Source: Desulfamplus sp. (GTDB lineage: Bacteria > Desulfobacterota > Desulfobacteria > Desulfobacterales > Desulfobacteraceae). Taken from it: a stretch of 5,659 bases of DNA. Under the pieces are notes generated by a model that saw nothing but the letters and a program-made list of their open reading frames with translations, was not told where the DNA came from and made no database searches. This document shows positions 1-5,659 of this stretch, piece after piece. The stretch lies in the NCBI GenBank assembly GCA_015233755.1, contig JADFXA010000156.1, positions 1 through 5,659 on the forward strand. The letters run 5' to 3'. A program made the translations under genes and the position numbers. Each line of letters opens with the position of its first letter. The first letter of the stretch is position 1.

Positions 1-52
1 CTTTTGATAAAGATAATTTATCTCTGAAGAGTTTTAGTATGGGGTTTATAAC

Positions 53-69
53 TTAAAAGAAGCTTTTAA
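53..69. repeat. AT-rich inverted repeat downstream of the deacetylase gene
   Basis: TTAAAAG-AAG-CTTTTAA is a perfect 7-bp dyad with a 3-nt loop, about 20 nt past the deacetylase stop codon. No T-run follows on the minus strand and the stem has one G-C pair, so it is at best a weak 3'-end hairpin. The rest of 1-88 shows nothing else I can support. Confidence 0.25.
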
Positions 70-88
70 ATATTAAATAGTATTTAAC

Positions 89-1039
89 TTAAACATTCAA
101 AAGGATTTGGACATGCTCTTTTGCAAGTTCAGGAAGTCTTGGGATACAGTATCCTCCTTCTAAAACAGAGATAACTCTACCTTTTGAATATGTATCACCA
201 ATCTGCATAATTGTATCCATTATCCATGAAAAACCCTCTGTGGTTACACTAATATCTGCCATTTCATCATCTTTATGAGCATCAAACCCTGTTGAGACAA
301 TAATAATCTCTGGCTCAAACCTCTCAAAAGCTGGCAAAAGGTCTCTTTCAATAAGCATCTTATAAATATCATCTCCTTGACCTGGAAGGACTGGCGAGTT
401 CTTTGTAAAGCCTTTACCTTCCATTGCCCCATTCTCAAACTCTCTTCCTGTTCCAGGATAGGCAAATGATGGATGTTCATGGATTGAGTAGTAAAAAACA
501 GTTGGATCTGTTTCAAAAATATGCTGTGTGCCATTACCGTGATGGACGTCAAAATCAATTATACCAACTCTATTAATTCCCCATTTCATCTGAAGATAGC
601 GGGCAGCAATAGCAACGTTGTTAAAGTAGCAAAAACCCATTGCCTTATTTCGCTCTGCATGGTGTCCGGGTGGTCTAACCGCACAAAATGCGTTATCTAT
701 TTTCCCTTCCATAACCATATCGATAGTGTCAAGAATGCCGCCAACTGCCAGAAAGGCAGTTTCATAACTGTCAGGGCAGATTCCATTATCTTGATCCTCA
801 AAAGTGGTATGACCAGAGAGGCATATCTCCTCAAAACGTCTTATATAACTCTTATCATGGACAGTCTCGATCCATTTTAGTTCAGCCCGTGAGGCTGGGA
901 TAATGGTTAGGTGATCCAAAAGGCCACCATCTTTGATGCCATTATGTATGGCTATGAGTCGTTCTGGCATCTCAGGGTGATAAGAACCTGTGTCGTGCAA
1001 TAAATACCTCATGTCGTGTAAATAGCCGGTTTTTCTCAT
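89..1039 (-). CDS. Histone deacetylase superfamily protein (class II-like zinc deacetylase)
   Basis: A 316-residue protein that fits a full-length bacterial member of the arginase/deacetylase fold (AcuC/HDAC/acetylpolyamine amidohydrolase superfamily), expected to be a cytoplasmic Zn-dependent amide hydrolase removing acetyl or other acyl groups from protein lysines or small amines. Visible motifs: RPPGHHA with the His126-His127 pair, GFCYFNN at 135-141, IDFDVHHGNGTQ at 161-172, STGFDAH at 249-255 and LEGGY at 293-297. By family analogy the zinc ligands are Asp164, His166 and Asp253, and Tyr297 is the transition-state tyrosine, so the active site is complete. The GFCYFNN and DVHHGNGTQ wording resembles class II (HDAC6-like) enzymes. 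The start is supported by AGGAG at 1046-1050, six nt upstream of ATG; Met10 has no such site. An intrinsic terminator separates it from the upstream usp genes, so it is probably its own transcript. The substrate cannot be read from sequence; acetyl-lysine protein, acetylpolyamine and acetoin-linked roles all remain possible. Confidence 0.93.
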   Translation of the reverse strand: MRKTGYLHDMRYLLHDTGSYHPEMPERLIAIHNGIKDGGLLDHLTIIPASRAELKWIETVHDKSYIRRFEEICLSGHTTFEDQDNGICPDSYETAFLAVGGILDTIDMVMEGKIDNAFCAVRPPGHHAERNKAMGFCYFNNVAIAARYLQMKWGINRVGIIDFDVHHGNGTQHIFETDPTVFYYSIHEHPSFAYPGTGREFENGAMEGKGFTKNSPVLPGQGDDIYKMLIERDLLPAFERFEPEIIIVSTGFDAHKDDEMADISVTTEGFSWIMDTIMQIGDTYSKGRVISVLEGGYCIPRLPELAKEHVQILLNV

Positions 1040-1121
1040 AAAATACTCCTATCCGGATATGTGGTAAAAAGGCCTTGTTTTTTTTGCATTAAGATAAATT
1101 ACGTTGGATAGTTCTTTTGTA

Positions 1122-1145
1122 ATTATAAATCTAAGGTATAGTCAA
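1122..1145 (-). promoter_or_regulatory. Possible promoter region of the deacetylase gene
   Basis: Downstream of the terminator the minus strand contains a perfect -10-like TATAAT (1127-1122) and a -35-like TTGACT (1145-1140). They are only 12 bp apart, too close for a standard sigma-70 pair, and the hexamer at the correct 17-bp distance (AGTGCT) is poor. A promoter is expected here because a terminator precedes it and a strong ribosome site follows, but the exact elements are uncertain. Confidence 0.3.
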
Positions 1146-1164
1146 GCACTATTTATAAAAACAG

Positions 1165-1193
1165 AAAAAGGCGAGTTTTCAGCTCGCCCTCTT
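1165..1193 (-). terminator. Intrinsic terminator after the usp pair
   Basis: The minus strand has GGCGAG (1188-1183), loop CTGAAAA, CTCGCC (1175-1170) and then TTTTT (1169-1165). The stem can extend outward by A-U and G-U pairs into the T-run. It begins about 36 nt after the stop of the second usp gene. There is no T-run on the plus-strand side, so it serves minus-strand transcription only, and it separates the usp unit from the deacetylase gene. Confidence 0.85.
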
Positions 1194-1228
1194 AAATCCA
1201 AATATATATATATCTTAAAAATAAGACT

Positions 1229-1684
1229 TTACCTTACACTGAACACGGGCACAGGGCTATGCCTAAATATCTTTTCTGCACATCCACCAAACAGAACACT
1301 TGCAAGGTTAGTTTTTCCCTTTTTCCCCATTATTACTAAATCAGCTTTTTCGTCAATAATTGCTTTAAGTATTTGCTCGAATGGGACACCTTCCATAAAA
1401 AGTGTTGTTATCTGATTTTTATCTCCACCACACTCAACTATCAGCTCTTGAATAAGTCTTGATCGTCTCCCAAGATCATCTGACATATATTTTTGCATTG
1501 AAAATGTCCCAGGTTGCTCTTTTTCAAAGATTTTCTTTACAGTGTCAATATCTCTTCTATTAATTACATTCACAACTAAAATTTGCGCCCCTGTTTTCTT
1601 GGCAGTTTCTACAGCACTTTCAAGAACCTGTTTTGAGTATGGTGAAAAATCAAGAGCAACTAATATTGTATTAATTTTTTTCAT
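1229..1684 (-). CDS. Universal stress protein, second of a tandem pair
   Basis: A 151-residue single-domain Usp (Rossmann-like alpha/beta fold, cytoplasmic, usually dimeric). The N-terminal strand INTILVALDFSPYS carries the family Asp12, and the C-terminal part reads VIMGKKGKTN then LFGGCAEKIFRHSPVPVFSVR. The ATP-type loop G-2X-G-9X-G(S/T) is present as Gly120, Gly123 and Gly133, but the Ser/Thr that should follow is Gly134, so nucleotide binding is plausible but uncertain. It is a paralogue of the upstream gene (shared NVIN-RD-D and PFE-ILK segments). An ATG at 1714 is open in frame, but the added residues (MVGQKTGGGM) do not belong to the Usp fold and run through the upstream gene's tail. 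AGGAGG at 1692-1697 sits 7 nt before the ATG at 1684 and 4 nt before the ATG at 1687, so either of those is the start; I chose 1684. The upstream stop TGA overlaps both, implying translational coupling. A strong terminator follows. Confidence 0.9.
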   Translation of the reverse strand: MKKINTILVALDFSPYSKQVLESAVETAKKTGAQILVVNVINRRDIDTVKKIFEKEQPGTFSMQKYMSDDLGRRSRLIQELIVECGGDKNQITTLFMEGVPFEQILKAIIDEKADLVIMGKKGKTNLASVLFGGCAEKIFRHSPVPVFSVR

Positions 1685-2205
1685 CATGCCACCTCCTGTT
1701 TTCTGCCCCACCATGATTTGTCTCTATTTCTTATACTAACAACTGGAACAGTTGCATGGCGAAAGACTTTTTCAGCATTAGAACCAAGAAGCGTTCTTGC
1801 AATATTACCCCGCCCCTTTGTACCTATAAATATTAGATCAATATTTTTTTGCTCAACAGTCTTTAAAATCTCTTCAAACGGATAGCCTACACCAACCAGG
1901 TATGAAAAAGAGTCTTTCATATCTGGGAAATGTTCCTCAACAAGTTTCTTCATCTCTCTGTAGCGTTCTGCTGTAACATCTTCAATGTAGCGTTTTACAC
2001 TTACCCTATATTGGTTATCACCATTTATCTTATCAGGAAACATTTTCTCTACTTTCTCTACCGCATCTACATCTCTTTGGTTGATTACATTATAAAGAAG
2101 TATCTCAACATCAGATGTACCTGCAAATTCAATAGCGTAAGATATGTTTTCTTTTGAATATTCAGATAGATCAACACACACCATAACTTTTTTGAATTGA
2201 TACAT
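1684..2205 (-). CDS. Universal stress protein, first of a tandem pair
   Basis: A 173-residue Usp-family protein, somewhat longer than the usual 140-160. Strand 1 (KKVMVCVDLSEYS) has the conserved Asp12. The nucleotide loop is fully canonical: Gly128-2X-Gly131-9X-Gly141-Ser142 (GTKGRGN then LLGSNAEKVFRH), as in ATP-binding Usps of the MJ0577 type, so ATP binding is expected. A charged middle segment (about 41-95) after NVINQRDVDAV is longer than in minimal Usps. After the final strand (VPVVSIR) there is a 14-residue polar tail with two Trp; its codons contain the Shine-Dalgarno of the next usp gene. The start is supported by AGGAGG at 2211-2216, five nt upstream. It is the first gene downstream of a sigma-54-type promoter and lies just after the gene for a sigma-54 activator, suggesting two-component control. 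Usps act in stress survival, often through binding ATP or partner proteins; the specific role here is unknown. Confidence 0.93.
   Translation of the reverse strand: MYQFKKVMVCVDLSEYSKENISYAIEFAGTSDVEILLYNVINQRDVDAVEKVEKMFPDKINGDNQYRVSVKRYIEDVTAERYREMKKLVEEHFPDMKDSFSYLVGVGYPFEEILKTVEQKNIDLIFIGTKGRGNIARTLLGSNAEKVFRHATVPVVSIRNRDKSWWGRKQEVA
1692..1697 (-). promoter_or_regulatory. Shine-Dalgarno of the second usp gene, inside the first usp gene
   Basis: A full AGGAGG lies within the last codons of the upstream usp gene, 4 nt before ATG 1687 and 7 nt before ATG 1684. It decides the start of the second gene in favour of these ATGs over the open ATG at 1714, and together with the ATGATG/TGA overlap it points to coupled translation. 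Confidence 0.85.
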
Positions 2206-2249
2206 GGCTGCCTCCTATTATTTATCTCTTAGATATACTAAAGATAGAG

Positions 2250-2262
2250 TTTACTTAGTAAA
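2250..2262. repeat. AT-rich dyad in the usp leader (TTTACT-T-AGTAAA)
   Basis: A perfect inverted repeat with 6-bp arms around one central base, about 30 nt downstream of the predicted sigma-54 start and 45 nt before the usp start codon. Its TTTAC/GTAAA half-sites also occur in the dyad at 2376-2392, though with a 3-nt instead of a 5-nt gap. It could be a regulator-binding site or a weak leader hairpin. In such an AT-rich region chance is also a realistic explanation. Confidence 0.3.
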
Positions 2263-2295
2263 ACAATCATTTTAGCTTTAATATAAATAGGTAGA

Positions 2296-2311
2296 AGCAA
2301 TTAACATGCCA
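2296..2311 (-). promoter_or_regulatory. Sigma-54 (-24/-12) promoter for the usp pair
   Basis: On the minus strand the sequence reads TGGCATGTTAATTGCT. Against the RpoN consensus TGGCAC-N5-TTGCW the -24 element matches five of six and the -12 element matches fully, and the diagnostic GG-N10-GC spacing is exact. It would place the transcription start near 2286, giving a leader of about 80 nt before the first usp ATG at 2205. It lies directly after a gene for an NtrC-type activator, whose protein is the obvious candidate to act on it. The sequence match is direct observation; function is inferred. Confidence 0.72.
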
Positions 2312-2368
2312 TAAGCTCAAAGGCTCATAGAGTGAATTTTTGGGGTTCTTCTTTGGCAATGAGTGTGG

Positions 2369-2392
2369 AAAAAAGTTTTACACTTTGTAAAA
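2369..2392 (-). terminator. AT-rich dyad after the regulator gene: weak terminator or activator site
   Basis: The minus strand carries TTTTACA-AAG-TGTAAAA (2392-2376), a perfect 7-bp inverted repeat with a 3-nt loop, one base after the regulator stop codon. It is followed by C and six T (2374-2369). The position and T-run suit an intrinsic terminator, but the stem has only one G-C pair and would be weak. Alternatively it is an enhancer-type binding site: its centre lies about 98 bp upstream of the expected sigma-54 start, a usual distance for NtrC-family sites. Both roles are possible. Confidence 0.4.
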
Positions 2393-2393
2393 A

Positions 2394-3860
2394 TTACTGC
2401 TTATCAATACTGCTTCCTATTTTTATCTGATATTTTTCAATTTTTGAATGAAATGTAGGTCTTGAGATACCAAGTATCTTTGCAGCACGGGAACGATTGC
2501 CAGAAGTTATGTTCAACGATTCTATAATAAGCATCTCTGCAACATAATCTAAACAAGAGTCAAAAAGATTTGAATCAGAAGGGTTGTCATCTTTTTCTGA
2601 TAAAAGGGTTTGACGTATCCATTGTCGTACGCTCTCTTTACAATTGTTTATTGAATATAGATTTAGTGCATCTGTTTTTGCTCCTATACAAGAGCCAGAG
2701 TCATTGATACTTAAATCTTCAAGCTGAATCTGCCCTCCTCTATTAAATATCATCGCTTTTTTAAGAATATTGGAAAGTTCTCTGATATTTCCGGGCCACT
2801 CATAGGAATTGAGCTTTTGCATAGCCTCTTGTGATATTCCAGGATTGCTGATTCCCATCTCAGCTGCAAGACGTGTCAATATGTAATTAGATAAAATAGG
2901 AATATCGCCTTTTCGTTCACGAAGTGGCGGCAAAGTAATGGTTACAACCCTTAATCTGTAATATAGGTCTTCTCTAAATGTCCCTTCAGCAACAGCTTTT
3001 TCAAGATCACGGTTAGTTGCTGCAATGATGCGGACATCAACAGATACAACATCTCTACCACCAAGACGCTCAATGCTGTTTTCCTGCAAAAGACGTAAAA
3101 ATTTTGCCTGAATGGTCATGGGCATGTCGCCTATTTCATCAAGAAAAACCGTTCCCCCTCGTGCTTGCTCAATTTTACCAACACGTCTGTGAGATGCTCC
3201 TGTAAACGCTCCTTTCTCATAACCAAATAGTTCACTTTCAAGCAAAGTCTCTGGAATTGCAACGCAGTTGATAACCATAAACGGTTTTTCTGCCCGTGAT
3301 GAATAGTGATATACTGCCCGTGCTGCAAGCTCTTTTCCTGTTCCAGATTCCCCTCTTATAAGTACTGTAGCATCAGTCGAAGCGACTCTTCCAATCTCTT
3401 TATAAACAGTAAGCATTTGGGGGCTGTTACCAACAATTGCTTCACGTTGTGCAAACATATCAGCTTCAGGGTTGACATCAACAGGTGATAGCATACACCG
3501 GCCAGCTTCAAGGCCTTTTTCAATCAGAATAAGCATCTCAGGGACATCAAATGGTTTGTAGATATAGTCAAAAGCTCCATTTTTCATAGCTTGAATTGCT
3601 GTTTCAGTTGTGCCATGTGCGGTTATGATGATAATTGGCAGCTTAGGGTGTTTAGGGTGGATAATTTCAAATACATCCATACCACTCATGTCTGGAAGAC
3701 GAATATCCAAAACCACAAGATCGGGCTTGACAATATCAACCATTGCAATCCCTTCATTGCCCGTATATGCAGCATGGGTTTCATAGCCATCTTGTCCTAA
3801 AATTTTTCTAAAACTTAGGCTTAACTGTTTATCATCATCAATTATCAGGATTTTTTTCAT
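2394..3860 (-). CDS. Sigma-54-dependent response regulator (NtrC/AtoC family)
   Basis: A 488-residue three-domain regulator. Receiver domain, about 1-120: acidic pocket Asp9/Asp10, phosphoacceptor Asp52 in LDIRLPD, Thr80 and Lys102 (YKPFD). AAA+ sigma-54 activation domain, about 140-385: Walker A GESGTGKE at 170-177, sigma-54-contacting GAFTGA loop at 217-222, Walker B VFLDEIGD at 238-245, ATNRDL at 281-286, FREDLYYRL at 295-303 and WPGNIREL at 355-362. Fis-type helix-turn-helix, about 440-480: GNRSRAAKILGISRPTFHSKI. All ATPase and phosphorylation residues are intact, so it should hydrolyse ATP to open sigma-54 promoters when phosphorylated. A linker of about 55 residues (385-440), including an acidic stretch SEKDDNPSDS, joins AAA+ to HTH and is longer than is typical. 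The ATG at 3860 gives the canonical MKKILIIDDD start, with AAGG at 3870-3873 upstream. It lies 42 nt behind the kinase gene, its likely cognate partner. A sigma-54 promoter is found downstream, before the usp pair. Confidence 0.96.
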   Translation of the reverse strand: MKKILIIDDDKQLSLSFRKILGQDGYETHAAYTGNEGIAMVDIVKPDLVVLDIRLPDMSGMDVFEIIHPKHPKLPIIIITAHGTTETAIQAMKNGAFDYIYKPFDVPEMLILIEKGLEAGRCMLSPVDVNPEADMFAQREAIVGNSPQMLTVYKEIGRVASTDATVLIRGESGTGKELAARAVYHYSSRAEKPFMVINCVAIPETLLESELFGYEKGAFTGASHRRVGKIEQARGGTVFLDEIGDMPMTIQAKFLRLLQENSIERLGGRDVVSVDVRIIAATNRDLEKAVAEGTFREDLYYRLRVVTITLPPLRERKGDIPILSNYILTRLAAEMGISNPGISQEAMQKLNSYEWPGNIRELSNILKKAMIFNRGGQIQLEDLSINDSGSCIGAKTDALNLYSINNCKESVRQWIRQTLLSEKDDNPSDSNLFDSCLDYVAEMLIIESLNITSGNRSRAAKILGISRPTFHSKIEKYQIKIGSSIDKQ

Positions 3861-3902
3861 TAGATACTACCTTATGGTCGTGATATTCTTTTACTACTAT
3901 TT

Positions 3903-5522
3903 TTATAATCTTTCATCATCAGGATTTTCTTCATCCCAAGCTCTTTTAACAGGTATTTTTAAAATAAATTCGGCCCCTGTTCCCTCTCCTTCAGAGATTA
4001 CAGCAAGTGTCCCGTTATGCTCTTTTACAATTCTATCAACAATACTCAAACCAAGACCAGAGCCATCTTCCTTTGTTGTAAAAAAAGGTTTTGTTATCTT
4101 TTCCAATATATGTTCAGCAATGCCAGGTCCATTATCTTTAACACTTAAACATAATACCTCGCCCAAATCGAGATCGCTGCCCATCTTTTCAGATATTACA
4201 ATTTTACATACACCTACTGATGATCTATCTTGAGAAGTTTCCATAGCTTCGCAGGAGTTAGTTATAAGATTTAAAAGAGCTTCTCTTATTCTATCTGGGT
4301 CCATTTCAACTTGAGGCAGATCTTGTTCTGTAACATGAGATATTTCAACATTTTGCTGTTTAAGCCGATACTCTACAAGTGTTATTACTGACTTTACAAC
4401 ACTCTCAAAAGTGCATTTTTTAAGGCTGAGCTTTGGAGTTCTTGCAAATTCAAGAAAATTTTGGACAATCTTATCAATTCTGCTTATCTCCTCCCCAATA
4501 ACTTCAAGGTCTTCATTTTGGACATCAGATAACTCTAAAGAGCGGCTTAATGAGAATAGCCTCATTTTAATGGATGTAAATGGATTTCTTATTGTATGGG
4601 CAACTCCTGCTGCAAGCTCTCCTACCATTGCCATTCTTTCAGCTTGAACAAGGTGTTTACGACTTTTTTTGAGTTCATCATGGGTGTGTCCATAATCTTT
4701 TATCATCTCTTTTAATGAGTGGCTTAACGAAACAACCTCATTTTTGGAGTTTTCTACAGAAGCTCCACCTGTTTCGATTGCAAGACCTCTAATTGGTTCA
4801 AGCACTTTCATATAAAGTATAAATAGAAAAAGTGAGCCAATCAACATGAAGAACAATATTGCACTAAATACCATGATCCTTAATCTTTCTGAATAATCAT
4901 AATGATTTTGCTCTTTCTCTTTTATAGAATCCCATAAATTCTTATTAAATTCTTTACAAAGATTCATAAGATTGAAAAAACGTTCCCTCTGTGCAGAGTG
5001 CATTGCCGATATACTTATTTTATTTTGTTTAGAGTATCTATTAAATCCATTCTTGTTAGCAGGATTTTTTTCAACATTAATATCTTGTTCTACGGAAATC
5101 TGATCTTTTAACTTCTCTTGTCTGTAATCCTCGATTGCCTTATCTTTTGCATCAATATATTTTTTATATTCAATATCAATAGTTTTAAGGGCTGAGCGTT
5201 GACTTGAATTCAACTCTAAAGATATTGCCTGACTATAACTTTGTTGAAACATAGCCCGATATTGACCAAGAGATTCCAGCCACTTTGCATCGCCATCTAC
5301 AAGATAGTAGGTAAGAAAACCTTTTTGATTAGCAAGTGCAAGCTCCATATCTTGCAAGGCTTTGTATAGCACAACATCTTTTGCTATTACAGTAACAATT
5401 AGGTTGTCCATTTGATAGGTGTAAAAGAGTGTCAGAACGCTTCCTACCATTGACATAGCAACCATAGTAGTAAAAATATAGAGTATTGTTGATCTAAGAC
5501 TTATCATTTGAAATTTTTTCAT
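3903..5522 (-). CDS. Membrane sensor histidine kinase (NtrB-like, HisKA + HATPase)
   Basis: A 539-residue inner-membrane sensor kinase. Two hydrophobic segments (about 11-34 and 216-238) flank a region of about 180 residues, rich in predicted helix (35-215), likely extracytoplasmic and of four-helix-bundle/CHASE3-like character (ALQDMELALANQKGFLTYYL, WLESLGQYRAMF). A HAMP-like stretch with Pro243 and a probable coiled coil (about 255-295) lead to the HisKA dimerisation domain: GELAAGVAHTIRNPF with phospho-acceptor His309. The ATPase domain has the N-box NLITNSCEA (Asn418, Asn422), G1 DNGPGI at 463-468, F-box KPFFTTK at 478-484 and G2 GSGLGL at 487-492, all intact. The residue after His309 is Thr310 instead of the usual Glu/Asp. 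The ATG at 5522 has AGGTG at 5527-5531 before it; Met6 lacks a ribosome site. The family autophosphorylates on His and passes phosphate to a partner, here almost certainly the regulator encoded 42 nt downstream. The input signal is unknown. Confidence 0.95.
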   Translation of the reverse strand: MKKFQMISLRSTILYIFTTMVAMSMVGSVLTLFYTYQMDNLIVTVIAKDVVLYKALQDMELALANQKGFLTYYLVDGDAKWLESLGQYRAMFQQSYSQAISLELNSSQRSALKTIDIEYKKYIDAKDKAIEDYRQEKLKDQISVEQDINVEKNPANKNGFNRYSKQNKISISAMHSAQRERFFNLMNLCKEFNKNLWDSIKEKEQNHYDYSERLRIMVFSAILFFMLIGSLFLFILYMKVLEPIRGLAIETGGASVENSKNEVVSLSHSLKEMIKDYGHTHDELKKSRKHLVQAERMAMVGELAAGVAHTIRNPFTSIKMRLFSLSRSLELSDVQNEDLEVIGEEISRIDKIVQNFLEFARTPKLSLKKCTFESVVKSVITLVEYRLKQQNVEISHVTEQDLPQVEMDPDRIREALLNLITNSCEAMETSQDRSSVGVCKIVISEKMGSDLDLGEVLCLSVKDNGPGIAEHILEKITKPFFTTKEDGSGLGLSIVDRIVKEHNGTLAVISEGEGTGAEFILKIPVKRAWDEENPDDERL

Positions 5523-5659
5523 TATACACCTAAAGTTAGATTACAATTTATAAACATAAAACACTTTTACAGCTTCATAAAACTAATTGTGGCTTCAACT
5601 AATTTAATAACGCAGGCATGTCAAGAGAAGAAAACAAGGTAAAATAGCATAAAAAAAGC

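Noticed and set aside
6..22. GATAAA-GATAA-TTTATC inverted repeat at the window edge
   Set aside because: Six-base AT-rich arms with no T-run in useful position; expected by chance in this base composition.
521..880. Plus-strand open frame of 119 codons
   Set aside because: It lies antisense within the deacetylase gene, whose catalytic motifs are fully accounted for; the translation has no recognisable domain and no clear ribosome site.
1201..1213. Short AT dinucleotide run after the second usp gene
   Set aside because: Only about six units in AT-rich DNA; no reason to think it is functional.
1104..1415. Plus-strand open frame spanning the terminator and the end of the second usp
   Set aside because: It crosses the terminator hairpin and is antisense to conserved Usp sequence; no supporting signal.
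1685..1714. N-terminal extension of the second Usp from ATG 1714
   Set aside because: The extra residues precede the canonical first Usp strand, overlap the upstream gene by 31 nt, and a full Shine-Dalgarno lies downstream of that ATG.
3874..4233. Plus-strand open frame of 119 codons
   Set aside because: It is the antisense shadow of the kinase ATPase domain; low-complexity translation with no family features.
5596..5624. TTGACA on the minus strand upstream of the kinase gene as a sigma-70 promoter
   Set aside because: The -35 hexamer is perfect (5624-5619), but the sequences 16-18 bp downstream (TTAGTT, TAGTTG) are poor -10 elements. A promoter is likely in this 137-nt stretch, but I cannot place it.

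Overview
The window comes from an AT-rich bacterium. The gene types (an NtrC-family two-component pair with a 'HTIRNP' kinase H-box, small 'NVIN-RD-D' universal stress proteins and a class II-type bacterial histone deacetylase homologue) suggest an anaerobic Desulfobacterota/deltaproteobacterial lineage. This is an inference from protein style only; no rRNA or other marker gene is present. No mobile element, CRISPR array, tRNA or rRNA is visible. All five genes lie on the minus strand, so transcription runs from high to low coordinates.

Layout in transcription order. (1) A membrane sensor histidine kinase (5522-3903) is followed after 42 nt by (2) a sigma-54-dependent NtrC/AtoC-type response regulator (3860-2394); together they look like one two-gene operon. 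(3) A 188-nt gap (2206-2393) holds an AT-rich dyad directly after the regulator stop, a well-matched sigma-54 -24/-12 promoter (TGGCAT-N5-TTGCT, exact GG-N10-GC spacing) and a second AT-rich dyad in the leader. (4, 5) Two tandem, translationally coupled universal stress protein genes follow (2205-1684 and 1684-1229), ending at a good intrinsic terminator (about 1165-1193). (6) A separate unit with its own Shine-Dalgarno encodes a histone-deacetylase-superfamily deacetylase with a complete zinc site (1039-89).

Working model (inference). The kinase senses an unknown signal through a helical extracytoplasmic domain and phosphorylates the regulator at Asp52. The regulator is a sigma-54 activator with an intact GAFTGA loop, and the nearest sigma-54 promoter is the one just downstream of its own gene. 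The simplest reading is that the two-component system drives the Usp pair. The deacetylase is co-oriented but separated by a terminator, so its link to the circuit is by neighbourhood only.

Nothing here is clearly an undescribed system. The most notable points are the self-contained kinase-regulator-sigma-54-promoter-Usp circuit, the non-acidic residue after the kinase phospho-His, and the divergent ATP-loop of the second Usp.
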